A DNA stretch of 64,000 bases from Chitinophaga pinensis (GTDB lineage: Bacteria > Bacteroidota > Bacteroidia > UBA7662), in contig CAMCHJ010000002.1 of assembly GCA_945874665.1 (NCBI GenBank), positions 101,937 to 165,936 of the forward strand, in the 5' to 3' direction. A program made the translations under genes and the position numbers. Below the pieces are notes generated by a model. It was not told where the DNA came from. It ran no database searches and saw only the letters and a list, made by a program, of their open reading frames with translations. This document shows, piece after piece, positions 52,338 through 59,569 of this stretch. Numbering within the stretch: the stretch's first letter is position 1; each line of letters begins with the position of its first letter.

Positions 52338-53000
52338 CTAAATATCGAGGTAACGCATCAAAGCATCATAGCGCTCGGTGTAAAAATCACTGAGATGCGA
52401 TTGGTGATTGAAGCTATGGATGCGGTAACCAAATCGCTCAAAGGTAGCCATTACATAGGTAAGGTCCACCAAATTGAGTTTAAGATGTATAAGCATGTAT
52501 TCGGGCTCGTCGTCGGCACTGAGCCTGAGGTTGATGATAATGCCATTATTTGACTCGGCGATGCGGGCGATTTCTGAAAGCGAATAATTGTTATGCGCTA
52601 CTTTAAGTGTGAGTAGCCCCCCTGGCTGCGTAACCACACTTTGGGTTGCCAACCAGCCCGCCAAATCATGCACTTGCACCGTGCCTAGGTAAAAATCTTC
52701 TTCATCCAACACCGGTACAGCCGTGGTTTGGTCTTCTTGGAAGAGGTGCAAAAGCTGGATAAAAGGGTCGTTGTTGCGTACAGAAATGTCTTTCCACTCG
52801 GATTTGAAGCTTTCGAGTGTATTGTCCTGCTCTTGATCTTCCAGCATTTCGTAGCGTACGAGGCCGAGCAACCGCTGGTCATTATCAACGATAGGCAAAT
52901 CAAAGAGCCGCGACTCAAGCATGCGATCCATGGCAAAGGCCACTGCGTCGCTCGGTTTGAGCAGGGGTACGAGTGAAAGTTGAATTTCGCTAACGATCAT
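52338..53000 (-). CDS. CBS-domain protein with C-terminal ACT-like region
   Basis: A 220-residue cytoplasmic protein. Two CBS repeats (about 10-60 and 65-125; DLPIVDNDQRLLGLVRYEML and TAVPVLDEEDFYLGTVQV) form a Bateman module that binds adenosine nucleotides. The C-terminal 80 residues are ACT-like (YSLSEIARIAESNNGIIINL), as in AcuB-type proteins. Its pairing with nadK suggests nucleotide sensing, but no partner is proven. Confidence 0.85.
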   Translation of the reverse strand: MIVSEIQLSLVPLLKPSDAVAFAMDRMLESRLFDLPIVDNDQRLLGLVRYEMLEDQEQDNTLESFKSEWKDISVRNNDPFIQLLHLFQEDQTTAVPVLDEEDFYLGTVQVHDLAGWLATQSVVTQPGGLLTLKVAHNNYSLSEIARIAESNNGIIINLRLSADDEPEYMLIHLKLNLVDLTYVMATFERFGYRIHSFNHQSHLSDFYTERYDALMRYLDI

Positions 53001-53018
53001 GGGTTGTAAACAGCCATA

Positions 53019-53038
53019 CCGTTGAATTTGTTCAACGG
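53019..53038. repeat. Perfect 8-bp hairpin spanning the pabA stop codon
   Basis: CCGTTGAA (53019-53026) and TTCAACGG (53031-53038) with a TTTG loop. The TGA of the pabA/trpG gene (53032-53034) is inside one arm. No T-run follows on either strand. Confidence 0.6.
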
Positions 53039-53622
53039 CCTGTTGCCGTGTTCAAAGATAGGACATTGTGCTCGACAAAAGCAGCAATGAGTTGCTGACC
53101 GCTAGGGGTTAGCACCGATTCAGGATGAAACTGCAGTCCCATCAAAGGCAGGGTTTTATGCCGAAACGCCATCAAACAACCATCTTTACTGTGTGCTAAA
53201 GGCAGTAATTCCTCAGGCAACTCTTGCAAAACAAGCGAATGATAACGCATCACTTCTAGATAGCGGCCAGTGGTAGCAAACCAAGGATCAACCTTAGTGG
53301 TGATTTTCGATACCTTGCCATGCATTGGCTTTGGTGCCTGCACCAACTGAGCGCCAAAATGCATACCGATGGCCTGATGCCCCAAACAAATGCCGAGCAT
53401 CGGCAATGTTTCGGCATGGAAAGCGATAAAATCGAGCAGCCAGCCGGCTTCCTTTGGGGTGCATGGCCCTGGCGAAAGCACAGCAGCATCTACTCCTGGC
53501 GTTTTCCAATCGAAATTGGGGTCGTCGTTGCGTACCACTATACACTCCGCTCCTGCCAATTGCAACTGATGTAGGAGGTTAAATGTAAAAGAGTCGTAAT
53601 TATCGATGAGTAGCACTTTCAT
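53032..53622 (-). CDS. Class I glutamine amidotransferase, PabA/TrpG family
   Basis: The glutaminase subunit (196 residues) of aminodeoxychorismate or anthranilate synthase; it supplies ammonia to the chorismate-using partner. The triad is Cys79 in GICLGHQ, with His and Glu in QFHPES near the C-terminus. DNYDSFTFNLLHQL at the N-terminus and RYHSLVL in the middle are standard. The synthase subunit is not adjacent, so PabA and TrpG cannot be separated; many bacteria use one protein for both. Its ATG overlaps the cvpA stop as ATGA. Confidence 0.92.
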   Translation of the reverse strand: MKVLLIDNYDSFTFNLLHQLQLAGAECIVVRNDDPNFDWKTPGVDAAVLSPGPCTPKEAGWLLDFIAFHAETLPMLGICLGHQAIGMHFGAQLVQAPKPMHGKVSKITTKVDPWFATTGRYLEVMRYHSLVLQELPEELLPLAHSKDGCLMAFRHKTLPLMGLQFHPESVLTPSGQQLIAAFVEHNVLSLNTATGR

Positions 53623-54170
53623 AGATTCCCTGTTTCTTTTGGCGTTATGAGTTTGTCAAATAAGCCGTCAATTTCGCCTAAAACATCACCTAATGCCGGT
53701 AATACGGCCGTCCCCCAATCTAAAAGCTGCTGTGTGTATGCGGTTGTGTGTGCGTACAACGCGCTTTCGTATTTCGTATTGGGATCGATAAGCTGCACTT
53801 GGTCTACCAACCACAGCAGCAAGCCTGCGGCAAAACCGAGTTGTAAAAAGCCGAAAACAGCGCCAGCGAGCCGGTTCAAGAGTCCCAATGCCACCGCTTT
53901 AAACAGCCTGTCTAGGAGCTTGCCGAGCAACAAAATGCCCACCAACACCAGCACAAAAACCGTCAAAAATCCTAAAAAAGGCAGCCAAGCCGTTTGCAAG
54001 TCAAATTGCTCCTTCCAAAAACTAGCTACCCGATGCATCATGTGAAAGCCTAAAAACAAGGCTAAATACAGGGCAAAAAAGGAAGTCACGGATACCGCAA
54101 AGCCCTTCATGGCACCCCTAATGGCTCCCAGAATCAAAAAAACAGCAATCAAATAGTCAAGCCAATTCAC
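53619..54170 (-). CDS. CvpA family membrane protein
   Basis: A 183-residue inner-membrane protein with four hydrophobic segments (about 3-30, 35-50, 63-85, 98-120). It starts MNWLDYLIAVFLILGAIRGA-like, which matches the CvpA N-terminus, and ends in an amphipathic helix. CvpA is tied to colicin V production and envelope stress resistance in enterobacteria; the molecular role is unknown. The start is GTG 54170, sharing one base with the upstream stop (TAGTG). Confidence 0.88.
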   Translation of the reverse strand: MNWLDYLIAVFLILGAIRGAMKGFAVSVTSFFALYLALFLGFHMMHRVASFWKEQFDLQTAWLPFLGFLTVFVLVLVGILLLGKLLDRLFKAVALGLLNRLAGAVFGFLQLGFAAGLLLWLVDQVQLIDPNTKYESALYAHTTAYTQQLLDWGTAVLPALGDVLGEIDGLFDKLITPKETGNL

Positions 54171-54619
54171 TATGCGCCCAATAGGTTTTTGATGGTATCG
54201 GCAATGGCTTTGTTGTCGGTTTTACCCCCTAATTTTTGGATCGCCACAGGCATCACCTTTTTTAAATCGGCCATGCCTTGTGCGCCGAGCTCCTGGATGA
54301 TGGCAGCAATCTCTTTTTTGAGCGTTTCAGGGTCCATTTGCGCAGGTAAAAAGCCCTCAATCACCTCCAGTTCTTCTTTTTCGATTTGAAATAAATCATC
54401 CCTGCCCTGCTCTTGGTAAATGGCCATGCTGTCGCGGCGCTGTTTGACCAATTTCTGTAAAATTTGTACACTTTTGGCCTCGTCAATCAACGCACCTACT
54501 TTTTCGGTTTGAGCTAATAAAATAGCCGATTTAATGGCTCGCAGGCCACGCAAACGGGCTTGGTTTTTTTGTTTCATCGCCTCTTTGATGGCGTCGTTGA
54601 TGGTTAGAGAGAGGTCCAT
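54170..54619 (-). CDS. GatB/YqeY-domain protein
   Basis: A 149-residue cytoplasmic helical protein. It matches the stand-alone YqeY family: MKQKNQARLRGLRAIKSAIL, EQGRDDLFQIEKEELEVIEGFLP and KVMPVAIQKLGGKTDNKAIA. The same fold forms the tail of GatB, where it contacts tRNA, but the stand-alone role is not established. It heads the run yqeY-cvpA-pabA-CBS-nadK, whose members overlap or lie within 31 bases of each other. Confidence 0.92.
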   Translation of the reverse strand: MDLSLTINDAIKEAMKQKNQARLRGLRAIKSAILLAQTEKVGALIDEAKSVQILQKLVKQRRDSMAIYQEQGRDDLFQIEKEELEVIEGFLPAQMDPETLKKEIAAIIQELGAQGMADLKKVMPVAIQKLGGKTDNKAIADTIKNLLGA

Positions 54620-54663
54620 TGCTGATTTTTGCCTAAAATTACATGAAATAAAGCCATTTAGCT

Positions 54664-55071
54664 ATGCGATTTTGTTTTCTGCTTTTGTGGATGAGTGCAT
54701 TTTGGTTACCAACGCAGGCCCAAGTAAGCACTCAAAAAGCCCATCAATTGTACGGCACGGCCTCCTTTTACCACGATAAATTTGAGGGAAGGAGAACAGC
54801 CAGCGGCGCTATTTTTAGACAAGATAGTCTCACCGCCGCCCACAAAAGCCTGCCCCTCGGCACCCGGGTTATAGTAACCAATCGCGAAAAAACCCTGAAG
54901 GTGGAGGTGGTTATCAACGATCGAATGTCGCACCGCTCGCCGCATATCATCGATTTGAGTAAAAAAGCTGCCCTCCAGCTGGGCATTGGTCGCCAAGGCT
55001 TTGCCTGGGTGAGCATAGATATGGTTCCTAAATTGCCGCTGCCCAATCCTTCGCCAGCGCCAGTCCCCTAA
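54664..55071 (+). CDS. RlpA-like double-psi beta-barrel protein
   Basis: A 135-residue secreted protein. The signal is cut after PTQA, Gln at +1. The RlpA double-psi barrel is complete: YGTASFYHDKFEGRRTASG, TAAHKSLPLGTRVIVTN, and NDRMSHRSPHIIDLSKKAA where NDRGP-type residues normally stand. A Pro-rich tail ends the protein; there is no SPOR domain. RlpA of Pseudomonas cuts peptidoglycan strands lacking stem peptides. Whether this one cleaves is not shown. It diverges from yqeY. Confidence 0.88.
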   Translation: MRFCFLLLWMSAFWLPTQAQVSTQKAHQLYGTASFYHDKFEGRRTASGAIFRQDSLTAAHKSLPLGTRVIVTNREKTLKVEVVINDRMSHRSPHIIDLSKKAALQLGIGRQGFAWVSIDMVPKLPLPNPSPAPVP

Positions 55072-55086
55072 TGCAGCCCAAGCGGT

Positions 55087-56055
55087 TTAATCGGCCTCTG
55101 GTCGTCCTATAAAATTACCCTGCCGGTATCTGAGGGTTTCGGCGCTTTGCAGCAAACTATCTACCAAGACCATGGGTGCATCAATTAAAGTATTTAAGTC
55201 GGGCTGCCCCGCTTCCACCCAAGCCGAATACCAATAACTACCTACCGCTAAAATAGACTCCCGCAAACGCCGCTCTACCATGCCGTTGAGCTTGCTGTTG
55301 TACACAGCTGCATAAGTACGGCTGTAGGTTTTTACTTGTCTGTTGCCCCGCGGCTCAAGCACTTGCCAGTCGGCTTCAGGTACGGTGTGCCGCGTTTCCA
55401 TTTCCATGCGGAACACGGTATCCACGGCAGCGGCACTTTGTAGCACCACTTCCCAAATGCGGTACAAGGGACTTTCGATCAAGGGGGCGGGACCAACAAT
55501 GTAGTCGTAGTCCTCATTAAAAATCTCCGGAATACGCGATTCCAGCAGGCCGTGGATGCCATGCTGGCCCGTTAACTGTCCGTTGTAATTTAAAGTAGTG
55601 TGCAAGGGTACATGTGCATCGGCAATATAATGCCCCAATTCGGCAGCCACCTTGAGGATGCGCTGCTTATCCCGCTCCTTGTACGCCTCTACCAATCGGT
55701 AATACATCCACTGCACCTGCCAAGGCACAATGCCGTAGGCCTTGAGCGTATCCTCTGAATATTTGTCTACCGCTTCCTGCCAGCGGCGGGGTAGACTATC
55801 GAATGGATGGGTGCCATAACTGTCTAAGTCGATGTAATGCCGTGGCGCCTCCTCCGGATCGCTCGTTCTGCGTTTGTCGGGATCCACGGCATGCTCCGTT
55901 AAATAATCGAGGTGAAAGCGAAAAAACGGAAACAGCTCTTCCGGCAAAGTAAAAACAGCCACCCTATTTACTTGCTGATGCGCCCAAAACCCCCAGCTCC
56001 CCGCTTCTGGCAAAACACAACCCCAGCACAGCAGCAGCAGCAACCACTTCTTCAT
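55087..56055 (-). CDS. Zinc-dependent phospholipase C / S1-P1 nuclease-like protein
   Basis: A 322-residue exported enzyme. After the signal peptide the mature chain probably starts at the Trp in GSWGFWAH; an N-terminal Trp that binds zinc is typical of this superfamily. Further zinc ligands are in RHYIDLD, ELGHYIADAHVPLH and GQHGIHGLLES. The superfamily includes phospholipase C and single-strand nucleases, and the motif HYIADAHVPLHTT followed by QLTGQHGIH is the Bacteroidota type of uncertain substrate. A -7 box lies four bases before the ATG. Confidence 0.82.
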   Translation of the reverse strand: MKKWLLLLLCWGCVLPEAGSWGFWAHQQVNRVAVFTLPEELFPFFRFHLDYLTEHAVDPDKRRTSDPEEAPRHYIDLDSYGTHPFDSLPRRWQEAVDKYSEDTLKAYGIVPWQVQWMYYRLVEAYKERDKQRILKVAAELGHYIADAHVPLHTTLNYNGQLTGQHGIHGLLESRIPEIFNEDYDYIVGPAPLIESPLYRIWEVVLQSAAAVDTVFRMEMETRHTVPEADWQVLEPRGNRQVKTYSRTYAAVYNSKLNGMVERRLRESILAVGSYWYSAWVEAGQPDLNTLIDAPMVLVDSLLQSAETLRYRQGNFIGRPEAD

Positions 56056-56059
56056 CTTT

Positions 56060-56067
56060 CAAAAATA
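56060..56067 (-). promoter_or_regulatory. -7 promoter box of the phospholipase C-like gene
   Basis: Minus-strand TATTTTTG, four bases before the ATG at 56055; no -33 TTG seen. Confidence 0.48.
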
Positions 56068-56125
56068 AGCAGTAGTGCCTCGCCAGCCTACGGGAAATCA
56101 CCCAAATTATCCACCGCTAAAAACG

Positions 56126-56146
56126 AAAAAACCGGCACATGGCCGG
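56126..56146 (-). terminator. Intrinsic terminator after the haem c lipoprotein gene
   Basis: CCGGC (56132-56136) and GCCGG (56142-56146) with a T-run on the minus strand at 56126-56131. Confidence 0.68.
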
Positions 56147-56167
56147 CTCCTTTACTTGTATAAATGC

Positions 56168-56599
56168 TTATGATTCCTGAAAACGCAATTTGTTGATGCG
56201 CTTGATAGGGCCTGGACAAAAATCCTCGTGACAGCTTACGCATTGGGTTAACATGGCGTTGTAACTGTCCTTGTTTGAAGCTTTCAGCAGGTCTTCGAAA
56301 GCCCTTTTAAAGTCTTCATTGTGCTCATAAAATACCTTCACCAAAACCGTAGAATCGGTTGGCTCGAGCTCATGAAATTCCATGAAGCGGTAAAAAGATG
56401 AATCTAGCGCCTCCCCAGCCTCCACTTTGCCACGCATGGCACTGCTTTGTTCGTAGATGGCGCGCATCATGAGGGCCATGGGCTTGGCCTCTTCCACTTG
56501 CGACTTGGCAGGTTTGCTTGTCGTGGCTTTTTGGGTTTCGGTTTGACTGCAAGCTACGAGGAGTAGCACGGCCGTCAATGCCAATAAAAATGGCTTCAT
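56168..56599 (-). CDS. Lipoprotein with one haem c site (cytochrome c'-like)
   Basis: A 143-residue precursor with lipobox LLVAC. The mature part is helical and ends with one haem-attachment motif CVSCH followed by EDFCPGPIKRINKL. A CxxCH at the C-terminal end of a small helical domain is the cytochrome c' layout, though the family cannot be fixed. The ATG shares one base with the stop of the DUF4920 gene (TAATG), so both lipoproteins are made together. Role unknown; electron transfer or gas binding are options. Confidence 0.8.
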   Translation of the reverse strand: MKPFLLALTAVLLLVACSQTETQKATTSKPAKSQVEEAKPMALMMRAIYEQSSAMRGKVEAGEALDSSFYRFMEFHELEPTDSTVLVKVFYEHNEDFKRAFEDLLKASNKDSYNAMLTQCVSCHEDFCPGPIKRINKLRFQES

Positions 56600-57075
56600 T
56601 ATTTTAAAATCACACCACGAGCCTCAAAAACCAATTCCTTGGTTCCTTCAGTGATGGCTTCAATTTCTGCCTTCGACTTACCAGCATCTTCAGCATAATG
56701 ACGCAGCGACTCCAACGACGTTTCTTCGATCATGGCCAAGCCATCGAGCACTACCTCGCGGCCAGAAGCATCTTTGGGCACAAAAAAAGCATAGTCCTTA
56801 AAGGTGATGCGCATTTTTTCGCCATTCCCCAGATCCAGCTTCATCCAACAACCCTTCTTTTGACAAACTTCCTCAATGGTGCCTACTATTTTCATTTCCT
56901 TTTCGGTAGCATCTCCCATCAATGCCACGAGCTGAGTAGCAGGAACAGCATTTTCTTCGGTAATTTCATCACCATAATACTGGAACTCAACTGCTTCAAC
57001 TGCAACAGTCTCTTTAGGTGCTTGGTTACAAGACAAGGCGCCAAAAACGAGGGCCAAAAGGAAAAGTTTTTTCAT
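56599..57075 (-). CDS. DUF4920 lipoprotein
   Basis: A 158-residue precursor with lipobox FGALSC. The mature protein has the DUF4920 OB-like pattern: VGTIEEVCQKKGCWMKLDL, with two conserved Cys, then ITFKDYAFFVPKDASGREVVLDG. The function is unknown; the Cys pair near CQKKGCW suggests metal or redox chemistry. ATG 57075 is used because it precedes the lipoprotein signal. It is coupled to the haem c lipoprotein. Confidence 0.85.
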   Translation of the reverse strand: MKKLFLLALVFGALSCNQAPKETVAVEAVEFQYYGDEITEENAVPATQLVALMGDATEKEMKIVGTIEEVCQKKGCWMKLDLGNGEKMRITFKDYAFFVPKDASGREVVLDGLAMIEETSLESLRHYAEDAGKSKAEIEAITEGTKELVFEARGVILK

Positions 57076-57095
57076 TTTTAAATGGATTAACATCA

Positions 57096-57103
57096 CAAAT
57101 TTA
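57096..57103 (-). promoter_or_regulatory. -7 promoter box of the DUF4920-cytochrome pair
   Basis: Minus-strand TAAATTTG, 20 bases before the ATG at 57075; no TTG at the -33 spacing. Confidence 0.48.
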
Positions 57104-57165
57104 AACAATTCAAGAGGAAAATAGGATGTTTGCATATAAACTTTATGAAAATCACGGGCATAGGG

Positions 57166-57195
57166 TTGTGAATTAGAAAAGAGTATCTATATTTG
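57166..57195 (+). promoter_or_regulatory. Promoter of rpsT
   Basis: TTG 57166-57168, 19-base gap, TATATTTG 57188-57195. The leader to the ATG at 57231 is about 30 bases. Confidence 0.7.
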
Positions 57196-57230
57196 CACTC
57201 CCGTTTTCAGGCAAAGAGAAACATAGAAAA

Positions 57231-57485
57231 ATGGCAAACCATAAATCAGCTTTAAAGAGAATCCGTCAGACCGCTGTGAGGCGCCTGCGCAACCGTTATC
57301 AGTTAAAAACTACCAAGACGATGATTAAGCGTCTGAAGGCTGCCGTTAATAAGCAGGATGCGGAAAAAATGTTCCCAGATGTAATTTCACGCATCGATAA
57401 ACTCGCGAAGAAGAATATCATTCATCGCAACAAGGCTGCTCACCAGAAGTCAAAATTGGCTCGAATGGTGAACACTTTGTCTTGA
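57231..57485 (+). CDS. rpsT: 30S ribosomal protein S20
   Basis: An 84-residue basic helical protein that binds 16S rRNA early in 30S assembly. It starts ANHKSALKRIRQTAVRRLRN and ends NKAAHQKSKLARMVN, both diagnostic. It has its own strong promoter and an intrinsic terminator, so it is monocistronic. Confidence 0.97.
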   Translation: MANHKSALKRIRQTAVRRLRNRYQLKTTKTMIKRLKAAVNKQDAEKMFPDVISRIDKLAKKNIIHRNKAAHQKSKLARMVNTLS

Positions 57486-57513
57486 ATTGCGCAATAGTTT
57501 TCAAAAAACATCG

Positions 57514-57543
57514 AAGGTTCAGCTAATTAGCTGGACCTTTTTT
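57514..57543 (+). terminator. Intrinsic terminator of rpsT
   Basis: An 11-bp stem with one G-U pair (57514-57524 with 57529-57539), AATT loop and T-run. Confidence 0.87.
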
Positions 57544-57554
57544 ATTTTAGGGTC

Positions 57555-58277
57555 ATGGAAAACGATGTACATGACTTTGGCCAAGCCCGCGCCATCAAAC
57601 AGTGGGCAACAGCCGATCGGCCCCGCGAAAAATTTATTGCCTTAGGGCGAGAGACATTGAGTGATGCCGAGTTATTGGCCATTTTACTCGGACATGGTTA
57701 CAAAGCGGTATCGGCGGTAGAATTGGCACGGCGGCTCTTGCAGCGTTTTGATAACGACCTTGGCAAATTGGCCAGGTGCAATTTACAAGAGATCACCCAA
57801 GTAAAAGGCATTGGTGTAGCCAAGGGCCTGACCATTGCCGCGGCCATGGAGCTTGGGCGCAGGCGAAAAAATGTGCAGCAAGAAACCAGGACATACAAGG
57901 ATTCAGCAAGTATTTATAATGACTTCAGGCATTTATTTGAAGACCTGCTTCACGAGGAATTTAGGATTTTACTGCTCACCCGATCGCTTCGGCTGATTGC
58001 CGAAAAACGTATCAGCATTGGAGGCATCAACAATACAATTGCCGATCCAAAAAAAATATTGCGCGAAATGATCTTGTATCAGGCCAGTTTGGTGGTGCTC
58101 ATGCACAACCACCCTTCCGGAAATTTGGTGCCGAGTGAGCCCGACCGGGACATTACGCGGCGTTTGTCCTATTTAGCAAAGCAACTCGATAGCAAAATAG
58201 CTGATCATCTCATTTTTACCAATGATGGCTATTATAGTTTTTCTGACGAAGGGGAGCAGAGTTTACTCGCCGCATGA
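57555..58277 (+). CDS. radC: RadC-family JAB/MPN domain protein
   Basis: A 240-residue protein. An N-terminal helix-hairpin-helix part (LARCNLQEITQVKGIGVAKG) leads to a JAMM metal motif, HNHPSGNLVPSEPD, with its upstream Glu in LHEEFRILLL. Although named RadC, a role in DNA repair is not proven for this family. It lies 12 bases after the rpsT terminator; no clear promoter box is seen. Confidence 0.92.
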   Translation: MENDVHDFGQARAIKQWATADRPREKFIALGRETLSDAELLAILLGHGYKAVSAVELARRLLQRFDNDLGKLARCNLQEITQVKGIGVAKGLTIAAAMELGRRRKNVQQETRTYKDSASIYNDFRHLFEDLLHEEFRILLLTRSLRLIAEKRISIGGINNTIADPKKILREMILYQASLVVLMHNHPSGNLVPSEPDRDITRRLSYLAKQLDSKIADHLIFTNDGYYSFSDEGEQSLLAA

Positions 58278-58295
58278 ACGAATTCGAGCGTTTAG

Positions 58296-58326
58296 TTGCA
58301 TTTTGCCTGCTGAGCTCGTATATTTG
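58296..58326 (+). promoter_or_regulatory. Promoter of the 223-residue T9SS cargo gene
   Basis: TTG 58296-58298, 20-base gap, TATATTTG 58319-58326; ATG at 58346. Confidence 0.65.
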
Positions 58327-58345
58327 ATATTGGAATAACCTCAGT

Positions 58346-59017
58346 ATGAAGAAAATTTTACTTGCTTGCTTTTTGATATTGTCTGCGTGGTCGGCACAGG
58401 CTCAAATTGTATTGCTTAGCGCTGATACCGTTTACACGTCTGGTCCTGCTTCAGAATTTGAAATTGTAGCTTACGCCAATGTGCGTAACACAAACGAAAG
58501 TCCTGTTAACATGCGCTGGGTAAAACTCAATAATCAAGCAACTACTGGCTGGTTAAGTACTATTTGTGATGTAAACCTCTGCTATCCTGACAATGTAGAC
58601 AGCGCTGATTTCACCTTAGCGGGCAACAGCATAGGCAATGTGGATGGGCACTTTTACCCCAATAACATCGTAGGCTCGGGTACAATGCGTGTACGCATTT
58701 ATCAAATTTCAAATCCAAGCAACAGTGTCATTGTAACCTTCATAGGCAGTACTACTGGTGTTTCGGTAAATCAGTTGAGTAAGCCCACTTTAAAAGTTTA
58801 CCCTGTTCCTACCGATAATTATTTGTTTTTAGAAACAACGGCCTCGTTCGAAAATGCCGACATCGAAATTTATAACATGATTGGCAAGCGCGTGGCGCAA
58901 TTTAGAAGCAGTGCTATGAAAAGCCGGGTGAGTGTTGGGCACTTACCAAAAGGCCAGTACATCATACGGTTGAACAATGGTCGCGATGTGCTTACAAAGC
59001 ACTTCACCAAAAACTAG
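58346..59017 (+). CDS. Small secreted protein with T9SS type A sorting domain
   Basis: A 223-residue precursor with signal cut after WSAQA, Gln at +1. The middle domain (about 25-140) is beta-rich and holds a close Cys pair in TICDVNLCYPD, then DSADFTLAGNSIGNVDG and VRIYQISNPSNSVIVTF. I have seen this domain in other Bacteroidota secreted proteins, but its function is unknown. The last 75 residues are the sorting domain (KVYPVPTDNYLFL, IYNMIGKRVAQF, PKGQYIIRL). It is convergent with gldH. Confidence 0.85.
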   Translation: MKKILLACFLILSAWSAQAQIVLLSADTVYTSGPASEFEIVAYANVRNTNESPVNMRWVKLNNQATTGWLSTICDVNLCYPDNVDSADFTLAGNSIGNVDGHFYPNNIVGSGTMRVRIYQISNPSNSVIVTFIGSTTGVSVNQLSKPTLKVYPVPTDNYLFLETTASFENADIEIYNMIGKRVAQFRSSAMKSRVSVGHLPKGQYIIRLNNGRDVLTKHFTKN

Positions 59018-59059
59018 AAGCCCATCGTTTCAGCTTGCTTTCTGAACCGTTTAAATGTA

Positions 59060-59085
59060 AAAGAGCCCGTTTTCACGGGCTCTTG
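59060..59085. terminator. Bidirectional terminator between the T9SS cargo gene and gldH
   Basis: AAGAGCCCGT (59061-59070) and ACGGGCTCTT (59075-59084) with a TTTC loop; it lies between convergent genes. Confidence 0.78.
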
Positions 59086-59104
59086 TTGTTTCTACTGCTT
59101 GCTT

Positions 59105-59569
59105 CTATTTCGCTTTTTCAACGCGCAAGCCCACATCGTGGATGCCCAAGAGCGGATTAACACGCATATGCTGTTCCAATTCGAAGCGGTAGGTGCCGAG
59201 TTCTTTAAACTGAATGCCCTCTTTAAAAGGCACTTGGTATTCAACAATATCTCCTAAGCCGCTGCCAAGCCACTTTCCGTCGGCTGCAGTTAATTGAAAG
59301 CTCACGCGCGACAAGCTACTATCGCCAGATGGACTTACTACTTTAACCCGCAAGTACAAATTTTGCCATTCGTAATTGCCGGCATGACGCAGGTTGAGGT
59401 ACACGTCACACAGCGAGCTGGTGTCGGTAATATTTACCTCTACTGTTTTGATATCAGTATAGGCCCAAGCCTTACCTGCCACGGGGTAAAACACATCTGT
59501 GATGGGTTTATCGTCGCAGGATTGCAGCAGGGCGCCACTTAAAAGCACTATCCAGAACCGCTTTTTCAT
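59105..59569 (-). CDS. gldH: Gliding motility lipoprotein GldH
   Basis: A 154-residue precursor with lipoprotein signal LLQSC. The pattern fits GldH: NLRHAGNYEWQNLYLRVKV, DGKWLGSGLGDI, GTYRFELEQHMR and the end GIHDVGLRVEK. In Flavobacterium GldH is needed for gliding and is linked to the T9SS. Presence does not prove gliding in this organism. The ATG overlaps the ricT stop as ATGA, and gldH-ricT-holB is a known Bacteroidota order. Confidence 0.92.
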   Translation of the reverse strand: MKKRFWIVLLSGALLQSCDDKPITDVFYPVAGKAWAYTDIKTVEVNITDTSSLCDVYLNLRHAGNYEWQNLYLRVKVVSPSGDSSLSRVSFQLTAADGKWLGSGLGDIVEYQVPFKEGIQFKELGTYRFELEQHMRVNPLLGIHDVGLRVEKAK

